From assembly GCF_027579695.1 (NCBI RefSeq), contig NC_083579.1:73529871-73593870 (forward strand): DNA of 64,000 nt, written 5' to 3'. Positions 28,701-32,961 of the stretch are shown here, piece after piece (the stretch's first letter is position 1; each line of letters starts with the position of its first letter). This DNA comes from Neoarius graeffei (taxonomy: Eukaryota > Chordata > Actinopteri > Siluriformes > Ariidae). The notes beneath the pieces were generated by a model, which searched no databases, was not told where the DNA came from, and worked only from the letters and a program-made list of their open reading frames with translations. The position numbers were made by a program, and so were the translations under genes.

Positions 28701-31546
28701 TACAATTTGTACTTTGTCCCAACTTTTTTGGAATCGGGGTTGTATATCGAAAAGACTAATGTATAGATGAAAGAAGTTTAAACTTAAAAAAAAGTCAACT
28801 CATGAGTCTTGGATGCCAGTAGAGATCGGATATTAATGATAAAGATTCATGTAGAAGTTGTTCAGGGTGAATTTGTACTTTAACCATCAGGTTAGAAGCA
28901 TCTTGTTCATATTGCAGGTAATATCACAATGGTGACAAATAATACATCACAGCTATAGAAATACATTTGCACCACCATAGTAATGAGAAGGTAAGTTCTC
29001 ATAATAATGTACTGTATCATAATGAGAATTCTCATAAGACTTTCTACAGTATCTCATAATAATGACTTAGTATCTCATAACTATGACTTGCTAACTCATG
29101 AAATTAGAGAAAGTTTCTTATTATGAATTAGTATCTCATAATTGACTGACTCATTATCAGTATCTCATAATTATGACTTGCTACTGCAATTAGAGAGTTT
29201 ATTATGAATTAGTATCTCATAATTGACATCTCATTATGACTCAATTATCAGTATCGCATATTTGACTTACTGTCTCAATAATGAACTCTGACAATTTCTT
29301 ATTATGAATTAGTATCATAATTATGACTTAGGCGGCAGGGTGGTGTAGTGGTTAGCGCTGTCGCCTCACAGCAAGAAGGTCCGGGTTCGAGCCCCGTGGG
29401 CGGCGAGGGCCTTTCTGTGCGGAGTTTGCATGTTCTCCCCGTGTCCGCGTGGGTTTCCTCCGGGTGCTCCGGTTTCCCCCACAGTCCAAAGACATGCAGG
29501 TTAGGTTAACTGGTGACTCTAAATTGAGCGTAGGTGTGAATGTGAGTGTGAATGGTTGTCTGTGTCTATGTGTCAGCCCTGTGATGACCTGGCGACTTGT
29601 CCAGGGTGTACCCCGCCTTTCGCCCGTAGTCAGCTGGGATAGGCTCCAGCTCGCCTGCGACCCTGTAGAACAGGATAAAGCGGCTAGAGATGATGAGATG
29701 AGATTATGACTTACTGTCTATGACTCATTATCAGTATCTCAATGATGACTTAATATCTCATGATTCATAATTATCAAAATCAGTCAAGTCAAAGTCCCTC
29801 TCACACCAGGATCTGGTCTTCCCAGGCAGTCTCCTGTCCCAGTACTAACCAACTCTTTAAGGCATATGGGTGCGGTGGTGATTTCCATTTCAACAGCCCT
29901 CAGCCTCTCGCCTATACAGTTAGGGTTACAGTGGGGGGCGGGTCCTCTGGTAACCGTGACAGTTTGATTTGCCCACTTGCATCTGTATTACAACGTGCCT
30001 TGCCAGACGGTAGTAAGTACCAAATTTTATGATAGTCTTTAGTATGACCCAACCACGAGTAGAACTCCCGGTCGAGAGGCAGACACACTAACCACTAGGC
30101 CAACTCGCGGTCATAATCATCAGTATCTCATAATTATGACTTGCTATCTCATAATAATGAAATGTGACAGTTTCTTATTATGAATTAGTATCTCATTATA
30201 AATTAGTATCTCATTCACTATCTCAATTATCAGTATCTCATATTTGACTTGCTATCATAATTAACTATGACCATTTATTATGAATTAGTATCTCATCATT
30301 GACTTACTGTCTATGACTCATTATTAGTATCTCAATTATAACTTACTCATTATGACTCAATTCAGTGTCTCAATTATGACTTGCTATCTCAATGAAATAT
30401 GACAATTTCTTATTATGAATTAGTATCTCATAATGAGATATTAAGTCAGAATTTTGAGGCCGTTCCTGAATTATGAATGTCTCTCATAATAATGAACTGT
30501 GACAGTTTCTTATTATGAATTAGTATCTCATTGACTTACTGTCTGACTCATTATTAGTATCTCAGCTATGACTTACTATCTCATTATGACTCAATTCAGT
30601 GTCTCAGTTATGACTTGCTATCTTGTAATAATGAAATGTGACAACTTATTATGAATTAGTATCTCGTACTGATGAGATATTAAGTCAGAATTTTGAGAAT
30701 GTTCACATTATGTAGTAGTACTACTATCTCGTATCTGAGATAGGTCACGCAGTCAGTGGTGAGTCGGTAGTGTGTCGGTGGTGAGTGGAGAGTCGGTGGT
30801 GTGTCAGTAGTGAGTCGTGGTGTGTCAGTAGTGAGTGGAGAGTCGGTGGTGTGTCAGTAGTGAGTGGAGAGTCAGTGGTGTGTCAGTAGTGAGTCGTGGT
30901 GTGTCAGTAGTGAGTGGAGAGTCGGTGGTGTGTCAGTAGTGAGTGGAGAGTCAGTGGTGTGTCAGTAGTGAGTCGGTGGTGTGTCAGTAGTGAGTCGGTG
31001 GTGTGTCAGTAGTGAGTCGGTGGTGTGTCAGTAGTGAGTCGGTGGTGTGTCAGTAGTGAGTCGGTGGTGTGTCAGTAGTGAGTCGGTGGTGTGTCAGTAG
31101 TGAGTGGAGAGTCGGTGGTGTGTCAGTAGTGAGTCGGTTGTGTCAGTAGTGGGTCGGTGGTGTCAGTGGTGTGTCAGTAGTGGGTCGGTGTTACCTGTCA
31201 GCGTCATTGTGAACGCAGCCCTGGACCACTATCATCTCTCCGGGCTGAAGCCCACCTGGGATGAGTCCTGTGAAAGGAATTACCTGAAATAAATCCATCA
31301 GATTACATTAACGATGGCATTTAGAAATAAAATCTCTACTTCATTTACACACGGAGTTTTTAGCCTCAGAGTTTCACCTGAACCGAGTAACGGAAGCTAA
31401 ATCAGGACACTGGGCTAAAAGAAGCTACACTTAGCTGCAAATACAAACACAGGAACATCAGCGCTAAAACCGGCCCTTCAGCCTCGCCTCAGATTGATCA
31501 TACCTACCGGGTTGAAGATGGCCTGTTTCGCATTGGCCACGGACAT
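1170..31546 (-). CDS. lgals8: Galectin-8-like tandem-repeat galectin, complete coding region in 8 exons
   Basis: This gene encodes a beta-galactoside-binding lectin of the tandem-repeat class. Such proteins are cytosolic, leave cells by a leaderless route and bind glycans at the surface or on damaged vesicles. Eight coding exons (31508-31546, 31195-31283, 23618-23828, 15848-15967, 14608-14634, 14425-14513, 10824-10989, 1170-1319) join in frame to 296 residues; human galectin-8 has 317. The N-terminal domain shows HFNPRF, WGREE and the [10 protein letters not shown] segment. In mammalian galectin-8 that segment holds the arginine that favours sialylated or sulfated ligands, which is why galectin-8 is preferred to galectin-4 or -9. 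The C-terminal domain shows HLNARI, RNSF and WGPEE. The linker is very short (9-residue exon). There is no signal peptide, as expected. All introns have GT-AG borders and no frame is broken. The introns are loaded with transposons. Confidence 0.93.
1911..1988 (+). pseudogene. Degenerate THAP zinc-finger N-terminal fragment
   Basis: The 25-codon stretch reads [19 protein letters not shown] before a stop. It resembles the start of THAP domains (C-T-N-R-x...S-F-Y-R-F/L-P), although the expected leading Met-Pro and first Cys have decayed. THAP domains are DNA-binding modules common in P-type and ISL2EU transposons. It is very short and not a functional gene. Confidence 0.4.
2476..3047 (+). pseudogene. 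THAP-domain exon disrupted by a palindromic MITE
   Basis: The frame from 2476 begins [20 protein letters not shown] and shows a full THAP C2CH finger: Cys5, Cys10, Cys53 and His56, with Trp33, the FP at residues 23-24 and an AVPT box at the end (residues 86-89). These residues bind zinc and contact DNA in THAP proteins. The frame is cut at 2742 by a 215-bp insertion (2743-2957) that shifts phase. The downstream part (2958-3047: VFRRGSTSS through KRHKIK) then leads into a GTACGT donor. It most likely belonged to a transposon-encoded THAP protein such as those of ISL2EU elements. Confidence 0.75.
2743..2957. mobile_element. Palindromic dimer of the GTTGCCAGAT MITE
   Basis: Two copies of a ~100-bp hAT-type MITE lie head to head and form a near-perfect palindrome from 2747 to 2950, centred near 2848 on CAGTATCTGGCAACAGATACTG-like sequence. 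Single copies occur near 20193, 21889, 41327 and 44588. The insertion interrupts the THAP frame. An RNA or single strand of this segment would form a ~100-bp hairpin. Confidence 0.85.
3556..3828 (+). repeat. Dispersed repeat, same family as the array at 59.9-60.8 kb
   Basis: This segment runs from AAATCCCCTGCTGGCCAAAA to CAGAGCACTCTTG and matches, in opposite orientation, the first unit at 59897-60150, including the CTTCTGAAATCAACTCCTCT block and the ACCAGAGTTATGGCC-type block. No protein is apparent. The class is unknown to me. Confidence 0.6.
3972..4705. repeat. Inverted arms (~140-150 bp) flanking a minisatellite: hairpin cassette
   Basis: The left arm (about 3972-4110) and right arm (about 4556-4705) are near-identical inverted copies. 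Shared blocks include TTTTTCCTTTACTGGATTTA, GTCATTTGGATGACTG and GAGCTAGCGCGC. The minisatellite forms the loop. The arms contain small indels near their outer ends. It may be a separate MITE nested in the ISL2EU element or a rearranged part of it. Confidence 0.85.
4111..4555 (+). repeat. 30-bp GC-rich minisatellite, 15 units, open in one frame
   Basis: Fourteen full units and one shortened unit of a 30-bp repeat (CGCGCGATGGCTCCCGGCTT plus 10 bases) are present. Variation is confined to two sites, GTCC/GGCC and AGAG/CGAG, with S-type units in the middle and A-type units at both ends. Because 30 is divisible by three, the array reads as repeated [10 protein letters not shown]. There is no sign of selection or flanking gene structure, so I treat the frame as incidental. 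Confidence 0.95.
4884..5350 (-). pseudogene. ISL2EU-type protein, first exon fragment
   Basis: On the minus strand the frame reads [20 protein letters not shown], then a [14 protein letters not shown] segment and [12 protein letters not shown], and ends at AAG/GTTTG, a plausible donor at 4884. This region is recurrent in YqaJ-nuclease proteins of ISL2EU elements and sits N-terminal to the nuclease. Related fragments lie at 7592-7897 and 36695-36991. The nuclease exons are absent, so no active protein is encoded here. The start is uncertain because the frame runs into the terminal repeat; the first clear Met is at 5231. Confidence 0.65.
6236..6284 (+). mobile_element. Penelope-like element terminal fragment
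   Basis: The fragment TCTGTGAAGGTTCTCGGTCA and what follows recurs inverted at 10508-10566 and, more diverged, at the ends of the insertions at 46619-47125 and 61737-62211. It matches the recurring terminal sequence of the family whose coding remnant lies at 6432-6660. Confidence 0.6.
6291..6431 (+). mobile_element. Fragment related to the left end of the 1730-3914 element
   Basis: The block CTCAACAGGGAACTC through TGGCACGTAATGATATATCA and AATGAATCGCAATTA resembles 1668-1810. The similarity includes sequence lying outside the inferred left end at 1730, so either the element extends further left or both copies sit in a shared larger repeat. It separates the Penelope end at 6236 from the coding remnant at 6432. 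Confidence 0.5.
6432..6850 (+). pseudogene. Penelope-like retroelement, C-terminal coding remnant and 3' end
   Basis: The first bases read GVKEAIF, followed by NLEQP-like codons and [15 protein letters not shown]. This is a motif string found at the C-terminal (GIY-YIG endonuclease) region of fish Penelope-like elements. Frames are broken. Downstream, GATGGGAGGTGAAACATCTT and CAAGCAAGTCCAGTTGCC are the usual 3' end of these elements and are shared with 46.6-47.1 kb and 61.7-62.2 kb. Only the last part of the element survives. Confidence 0.6.
7016..8013 (-). mobile_element. Second ISL2EU-like element, short non-autonomous copy
   Basis: The inverted ends AGACCCCTTTCAC, followed by TGACGTCACC, are flanked by AT on each side (7014-7015 and 8014-8015). 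The left end continues with a CCATTTTGGAAGACC block, and the same block is seen near the right end (inverted CCAATATGGCGCC). At 998 bp it retains one coding exon (7592-7897, minus) and has lost the nuclease. It belongs to a different family from the 3916-5350 element, because the terminal repeats differ. Confidence 0.7.
7592..7897 (-). pseudogene. ISL2EU-type protein N-terminal fragment
   Basis: The frame starts [20 protein letters not shown] and continues through [22 protein letters not shown], aligning with the fragments at 4884 and 36695 (pattern ..ERYxxKL....LPxxxYPDxxNYL....SxYT). After SAYT the similarity ends abruptly, where the LKAYKSLEAY segment should begin, so there is an internal deletion. 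It is not functional alone. Confidence 0.6.
8296..8672 (-). mobile_element. tRNA-headed SINE, copy 1
   Basis: On the minus strand this starts GGCGGCACGGTGGTGTAGTG with RNA polymerase III box A (TGGTGTAGTGG) and box B (GGTTCGAGCCC). A long conserved body with the AAAGACATGCAGGTTAGGTT block and a GATGAGATGAGAT tail follow. The target duplication GTTTTATGGAA is intact (8285-8295 and 8673-8683). Confidence 0.9.
9298..9839 (+). mobile_element. Non-autonomous Tc1-like element with transposase N-terminal remnant
   Basis: The ends CACTCACCGGCCACTTTAT and AAAGTGGCCGGTGAGCG are inverted and flanked by TA. Inside, 9490-9594 reads [20 protein letters not shown], a helix-turn-helix typical of Tc1-type transposases, followed by WCEKQK. 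The catalytic DDE domain is missing and a long poly-T run interrupts the middle. This is a widespread fish repeat type. Confidence 0.75.
10056..10419 (+). mobile_element. tRNA-headed SINE, copy 2
   Basis: This is the same family as at 8296, in plus orientation, with box A and box B intact and a GATGGAT-type tail. The 14-bp target duplication AGAAATTAAACTGG is perfect (10042-10055 and 10420-10433), so this is a relatively recent insertion in the last galectin intron, about 0.4 kb from exon 7. Confidence 0.92.
10508..10566 (-). mobile_element. Penelope-like terminal fragment, inverted relative to 6236
   Basis: The reverse complement matches 6236-6284 almost base for base (TCTGTGAAGGTTCTCAGTCA onward to GGTGCTAAA). 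With 6236 it forms a distant inverted pair. It carries no coding sequence. Confidence 0.6.
10824..10989 (-). CDS. lgals8: Galectin-8-like exon 7, core of the C-terminal lectin domain
   Basis: This 166-bp exon encodes [40 protein letters not shown] and a tail ending in AGKYFE. The H-N-R, R-N and W-G-x-E-E sugar-contact positions are kept. The Pro of the usual HLNPR motif is Ala here. The acceptor is TTGTAG and the donor GTACTTTG. Confidence 0.94.
11240..12120. other. Galectin intron 6 sequence without recognisable features
   Basis: No open frame with family resemblance, no clear inverted ends and no tandem array was seen here. It contains scattered GTTAGAG- and TCGAGCT-type low-complexity sequence only. 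Confidence 0.5.
12145..12472 (-). mobile_element. tRNA-headed SINE, copy 3 (body deletion)
   Basis: Minus orientation, with a CCATCCATCCAT tail. About 40 bp are missing around the CGGAGGAAACCC block compared with other copies. The target duplication CCAAAATAAAGTC is perfect (12132-12144 and 12473-12485). Confidence 0.88.
12766..13520 (+). pseudogene. LINE reverse-transcriptase C-terminal remnant (RTE-like)
   Basis: Frame-shifted pieces read [54 protein letters not shown] and then, after frameshifts, [20 protein letters not shown] and [12 protein letters not shown]-like text. This order (thumb after the YLGS block, then a Cys-containing YGSE.W and a [10 protein letters not shown] tail) is typical of non-LTR retrotransposons of the RTE or related type. 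The catalytic YADD region is upstream and missing, so it is a 5'-truncated dead copy. Confidence 0.65.
13636..13968. mobile_element. MITE with GGGCCAAATT ends
   Basis: The ends AGGGCCAAATTACTC and (inverted) TAGGGCCAAATTCATAC bound about 330 bp with no coding sequence. A TATTATA-like flank is present on both sides but no exact duplication could be fixed. Confidence 0.5.
13972..14109. repeat. Short palindromic repeat
   Basis: TAATCGTACGG, AAATTAAGGATCAATTTCAC and GTGATTTC are mirrored by GAAATCAC, GTGAAATTAATCCTTAATTT and GCGATTA. This makes a hairpin of roughly 55 bp per arm, a foldback MITE remnant. Confidence 0.6.
14425..14513 (-). CDS. lgals8: Galectin-8-like exon 6, first strands of the C-terminal lectin domain
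   Basis: This 89-bp exon encodes [20 protein letters not shown] and then KGRVSLFPH, equivalent to the start of the second domain. The acceptor follows a long pyrimidine run (TTTTCTCTCCCCCACTAG) and the donor is GTACTTC. Its length is identical to exon 2, reflecting the ancient duplication of the lectin domain. Confidence 0.92.
14608..14634 (-). CDS. lgals8: Galectin-8-like exon 5, 27-bp linker micro-exon
   Basis: Nine codons (AIFSESGDL) are bounded by a TTTCTACAG acceptor and a GTGAGTTC donor, both in phase 0. This fits the short, variably spliced linker exons that separate the two domains in galectin-8 genes. The assignment rests on splice sites, phase and position rather than on sequence similarity, so it could be optional in the mature transcript or one of several linker exons. 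Confidence 0.7.
14691..15773. mobile_element. TIR element with CATACATGTCAACC ends, split by a nested MITE
   Basis: The ends CATACATGTCAACCTATACGG (left) and the inverse of CCAAAGGTTGACATGTATG (right) are inverted, and ATACGGATTTTATA-type subterminal repeats lie on both sides. The element sits in galectin intron 4 between exons 4 and 5. A short open frame at 14940-15152 has no recognisable family. A second element is nested at 15245-15648. Confidence 0.6.
15245..15648. mobile_element. Nested MITE with GACGCGGTACGCGG ends
   Basis: The inverted ends GACGCGGTACGCGGTGGTCC and GGACCACCGCGTACCGCGTC are perfect over 20 bp and are flanked by ATAT on both sides. Further GGTCCGG...CACCGTAT motifs repeat inside. 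The interior is AT-rich with no coding sequence. Confidence 0.75.
15848..15967 (-). CDS. lgals8: Galectin-8-like exon 4, end of the N-terminal lectin domain
   Basis: Exactly 40 codons run from [14 protein letters not shown] to HAIGYVPSS, the last beta strands of a galectin domain with the family signature VAVNG..LEY.HR. The acceptor is TCTGCAG after a pyrimidine tract and the donor is GTAAGAAG. The phase-0 borders allow clean joining to the small linker exon. Confidence 0.95.
16355..16882. mobile_element. Tc1-like non-autonomous element
   Basis: The left end ACAGTCCTGTACAAAAGTCT and right end AGACTTCTGCACAGTAGTGT are imperfect inverted repeats of the fish Tc1 type (consensus CAGTGCTGTGCAAAAGTCTT). 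The interior reads [20 protein letters not shown], which I could not place in the transposase. No catalytic motif was found. Confidence 0.5.
17396..18680. mobile_element. Degraded hAT-like region with BED finger
   Basis: The left border TGTAGTACTCGAGTCCGAC recurs in partly inverted form near 18640 (CTCGGACTCGAGG). Between them lie a BED-finger fragment (17612-17790) and a second region rich in CTCGCTTCAGCCC-type motifs (17890-18560) whose two sides are partly inverted, suggesting a nested element. The exact ends are uncertain. Confidence 0.4.
17612..17790 (+). pseudogene. BED-type zinc-finger fragment from a hAT transposase
   Basis: The frame reads [20 protein letters not shown] then [12 protein letters not shown], giving the C-x2-C...H-x4-H pattern of BED fingers, which bind DNA at the N terminus of hAT transposases. 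The frame carries on to a stop with no catalytic domain. Confidence 0.6.
18690..19375. other. Galectin intron 3 sequence, no feature seen
   Basis: AT-rich sequence with poly-A runs and no coding frame, tandem array or paired ends that I can support. Confidence 0.5.
19983..21082 (+). mobile_element. 1.1-kb CAG-GGTCTCAAAAG element, copy 1
   Basis: The ends CAGCGGTCTCAAAAGTAGCC and CCAAACTTTGAAGCCCCTG are loosely inverted. The flanking duplication TAAAAA is exact (19977-19982 and 21083-21088), as expected for a 6-bp-duplicating element. The interior is non-coding, with a nested GTTGCC MITE and a CT microsatellite (20951-20968). The copy at 21668 is closely similar along its length. Confidence 0.8.
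20193..20279 (+). mobile_element. GTTGCCAGAT MITE, short variant
   Basis: Bounded by TGTTGCCAGAT and ATCTGGCAACA. It lacks the GAGGTTTCCCGCCCAAT block present in the copy at 21889. It lies at the same place in both copies of the 1.1-kb element, so it was inserted before that element multiplied. Confidence 0.8.
21889..21993 (+). mobile_element. GTTGCCAGAT MITE, long variant
   Basis: Bounded by TGTTGCCAGAC and ATCTGGCAACA, about 105 bp, including the GGAGGTTTCCCGCCCAATCT block. Confidence 0.8.
22678..22730. repeat. AT dinucleotide microsatellite
   Basis: About 25 TA/AT units, inside copy 2 of the 1.1-kb element. The matching place in copy 1 holds CT units. Confidence 0.97.
23618..23828 (-). 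CDS. lgals8: Galectin-8-like exon 3, core of the N-terminal lectin domain
   Basis: This 211-bp exon, the classic size for the second exon of a galectin domain, completes the split Arg codon and encodes 70 residues. The sugar-binding residues are visible in order: [29 protein letters not shown] and WGREE. The RFQ and KPRAD positions are those linked to anionic glycan preference in mammalian galectin-8. It ends with DVFK before a GTGAGTG donor. Confidence 0.95.
24139..25617 (+). mobile_element. hAT transposon, internally deleted
   Basis: The ends CGTAGGTCGCGTTAAC (left) and the inverse of GTCTAACGCAACCACTG (right) are imperfect inverted repeats, with TTGTCCGTCA...TGACGG subterminal repeats on both sides. 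The 8-bp flanks GTTCTGAC (24131-24138) and CTTCTGAC (25618-25625) match at 7 of 8, the hAT signature. Only the transposase C terminus remains. Confidence 0.8.
24798..25196 (+). pseudogene. hAT transposase C-terminal dimerisation domain
   Basis: The frame includes [20 protein letters not shown] then [20 protein letters not shown] and [20 protein letters not shown] before a natural stop. This is the hATC dimerisation domain (P-x-S-x-A-A-E-R-G-F-S). The N-terminal BED finger and RNase H-like catalytic core are missing, so it cannot act alone. It is well preserved compared with the rest of the element. Confidence 0.85.
25694..25760. mobile_element. Left end of a TTAA MITE related to 38159-38557
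   Basis: TTAA is followed by AGGAAAACTCCACCCTGAAA, the same start as the element at 38159. The right end was not found. Later insertion of the 26153-26728 MITE and the Tc1 copy at 27142 may have displaced or removed it. Confidence 0.5.
26153..26728. mobile_element. hAT-type MITE with CCCGCGGGA ends
   Basis: The ends AGAGCCCTGCACTCCCGCGG and (inverted) TGGAGGTCTGCGCGGGA are imperfect inverted repeats. The flank TTTCGCGTT is exact on both sides (26144-26152 and 26729-26737). The subterminal regions are rich in GCGGGCGGGA motifs. There is no coding sequence. Confidence 0.78.
27142..28742 (+). mobile_element. Tc1-like transposon copy 1, full length
   Basis: A 1601-bp element with ends CAACCCCGATTCCAAAAAAG and its inverse, flanked by TA. 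A second inverted motif, ATCTCAAAAAAGTTGGGACA, lies inside each end, an IR/DR arrangement as in Sleeping Beauty-like elements. It encodes a transposase broken by two frameshifts and one nonsense change. It is about 98% identical by eye to the inverted copy at 32962-34566 and is therefore young. Confidence 0.95.
27501..28525 (+). pseudogene. Tc1 transposase, copy 1, inactivated
   Basis: A cut-and-paste transposase with a DD34E triad: DESKF (first Asp), HDNAKPH (second Asp) and PIENIW (Glu, 34 residues on). Compared with copy 2 there is an extra A near 27520 (CACCAAATCC), a CGA-to-TGA stop at 28192 and an extra A in CCTAAAGACAG near 28385. The C terminus beyond the third lesion reads through to a natural TAA, ending GDVSQW. 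The longest uninterrupted frame is 27547-28194. Confidence 0.93.
29331..29702 (+). mobile_element. tRNA-headed SINE, copy 4
   Basis: Plus orientation, box A and box B intact, GATGATGAGATGAGA tail. The target duplication ATTATGACTTA is exact (29320-29330 and 29703-29713) and is itself a unit of the surrounding satellite. Confidence 0.92.
29762..30112 (-). mobile_element. Second SINE family, tRNA-like head
   Basis: On the minus strand the head reads CGCGAGTTGGCCTAGTGGTT then AGTGTGTCTGCCTCTCGACC, with an A-box-like TGGCCTAGTGG and a degenerate B box. A ~280-bp body unlike the other SINE follows, ending near TGACTTGACTGA. Satellite sequence lies directly on both sides. Confidence 0.6.
30755..31190. 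repeat. 22-bp GT-rich minisatellite abutting the galectin exon-2 donor
   Basis: Roughly 18-20 units of a 22-bp repeat (GTGTCAGTAGTGAGTCGGTG plus GT) with a longer GGAGA-containing variant in the left part. Its right end touches the splice donor of galectin exon 2 at 31194, so on the sense strand intron 2 starts with the C-rich strand of this array. Confidence 0.92.
31195..31283 (-). CDS. lgals8: Galectin-8-like exon 2, first strands of the N-terminal lectin domain
   Basis: This 89-bp exon encodes [20 protein letters not shown] and then QGCVHNDAD. That is the first beta-strand segment of a galectin domain, and the exon has the same length and phase as the first exon of the second domain. The acceptor is TTCAG and the donor GTAA. 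The donor sits only a few bases from a GT-rich minisatellite that fills the start of the intron. Confidence 0.93.
31508..31546 (-). CDS. lgals8: Galectin-8-like coding exon 1 (start codon)
   Basis: The ATG at 31546 begins [13 protein letters not shown], which matches the short leader of galectin-8 that ends in NP before the first lectin domain. The exon ends at a GTAGGTA donor. Nine nucleotides upstream of the ATG a TACAG acceptor (exon from 31555), preceded by a pyrimidine-rich tract, suggests that the 5' UTR is split and that a non-coding exon lies further upstream. Confidence 0.88.
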
Positions 31547-31599
31547 TGGGAAACCCTGTATAATACTGGTTTGGAGAGGAGAAAGAATAATTTAATAGA

Positions 31600-31740
31600 T
31601 CAGTTCTCTCAGAGCGCCATTATGCCTCCCAGAGCGGAGCTGAATCGCGCGCGAATCGGTTCCGTGTGAACAACTCGCTTCAAGCGAGTCGATTCAGATC
31701 GGCTTTTCTTCTTTGTAACGTTAGACTGGATAGAAATTTG
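31600..31740 (-). promoter_or_regulatory. lgals8: CpG-rich segment, candidate galectin 5' exon or promoter
   Basis: In an AT-rich neighbourhood this stretch holds about ten CpGs, including GAATCGCGCGCGAATCGG and the palindrome ACTCGCTTCAAGCGAGT. It lies just upstream of the first coding exon and of the likely 5'-UTR acceptor. A promoter or first exon here is an inference; no TATA box or initiator was fixed. Confidence 0.3.
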
Positions 31741-31927
31741 GTCTCAGTCTAAGATGATTAGGCGAGAATATGAAAGTGTGAATGTGGCTTACTTTAGCGG
31801 TCAAGATTTTACAAGGTTTCGTGCTGTGAGAGTGAGTGAATCAGTCAGGAGTTGAATATTTCGGTTGATTTGAACAGATTGGTTCATTCGGAATCGAGTC
31901 AGTAAATTGATTCAGTAACGCTATTCC

Positions 31928-32026
31928 TGACTGAAATCTAAATGACGTACAGCACATTACGTCACTGACTGAAATCTAAATGACGTACAGCACATTACGT
32001 CACTGACTGAAATCTAAATGACATAC
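31928..32026. repeat. 38-bp tandem repeat with CRE-like motifs, cut by a Tc1 fragment
   Basis: Two full units and one partial unit of CTGAAATCTAAATGACGTAC plus AGCACATTACGTCACTGA. Each full unit has TGACGTAC and TTACGTCA, which resemble ATF/CREB or bZIP sites. The third unit stops at a TA where the Tc1-like fragment at 32027 begins. It lies about 0.4-0.5 kb upstream of the galectin start codon. Confidence 0.7.
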
Positions 32027-32290
32027 AGTACCAGTCAAAAGTTCGTTCACCCCTACTCATTCACAGGTTTTTCTGTATTTTGTCTATTTTCTACATTGTT
32101 CAACAGGGAAGACATCAAAACTATGAATTATGTGGTAAACAAAAAAAAGTATTTCACAAAGTTTCATATTTTAGATTCTTTAAAGTAGCCAGCGTTTCCC
32201 TTGATGACACTGTGCACACTATTGTCATTATCTTAACCAGCTTCATGAGGGAGTCACCTGGAATGCTTTTCAGTTAACAGGCGTGTCTCG
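32027..32290 (+). mobile_element. Tc1-like left-end fragment
   Basis: Starts CAGTACCAGTCAAAAGTTCG after TA, a common fish Tc1 end, then shows CATTCACAGGTTTTTCTGTA and AGGGAGTCACCTGGAATGC blocks. The right end and transposase are missing. Confidence 0.65.
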
Positions 32291-32554
32291 GCAAAAGTTA
32301 ATTAGTGCAATTTCTTGCCTCCTTAAATGCATTTCAGATCAAATAATAAATACAGTAAATAGCCCTATTCCACAACTGCAATAATCCATATTATTCTATC
32401 CACATTCACTGGATATAAGCCAATCACACCCTCTGAGTGGCTACTCTGCTACTAGGATATCAACTGATATACCATGATTAGAGAAAAACAAAATGGCAGC
32501 ACGTACTGCTGAACCAACCGAGGACAAAGTAAAAATTCTACTGGAAAACAAAAC

Positions 32555-32919
32555 CTCCATCCATCCATCATCTGTAGCCGCTTATCCTGACCTACAGGGT
32601 CGCAGGCAAGCTGGAGCCCATCTTCGCTGACTATGGGTGAGAGGCGGGGTACACCCTGGACAAGTCGCCAGGTCATCACAGGGCTGACACAGACTAAACA
32701 ACCATTCACTCACATTCACACCCACGGTCAATTTAGAGCCACCAATTAGCCTAACCTCCATATCTTTGGGGGAAACTGGAGCACCTGGAGGAAACCCACA
32801 CAGACACGGGGAGAACATGCAAACTCCACACAGAAAGGCCCTTGCCGGCTGCTGGGCTCGAACCTGGACCTTCTTGCTGCGAGGCAACAGTGCTAACCAC
32901 TACACCACCGCGCCGCCCA
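32555..32919 (-). mobile_element. tRNA-headed SINE, copy 5
   Basis: Minus orientation with a CCATCCATCCATC tail and body deletions. The flank ACAAAAC occurs on both sides. Older than copies 2, 7 and 8, judging by the changes in its body. Confidence 0.85.
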
Positions 32920-32961
32920 CAAAACTGCCAAAAAAAAAAAATATATATATATATATATATA

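Larger units (their letters stand above)
28980..30720. repeat. AT-rich imperfect tandem satellite
   Basis: A loosely periodic array of motifs such as AGTATCTCATAATTATGACT, CTTATTATGAATT and TGAACTGTGACA runs for about 1.7 kb. It is split by a SINE (29331-29702) and a second SINE (29762-30112). Units vary in length and order. It lies in galectin intron 2. Confidence 0.85.

Noticed and set aside
29449-29709. Recurrent frames starting [20 protein letters not shown] at several loci
   Set aside because: These are translations of the SINE body and occur at 10173, 29449, 55523 and, inverted, in other copies. They are not a gene family.
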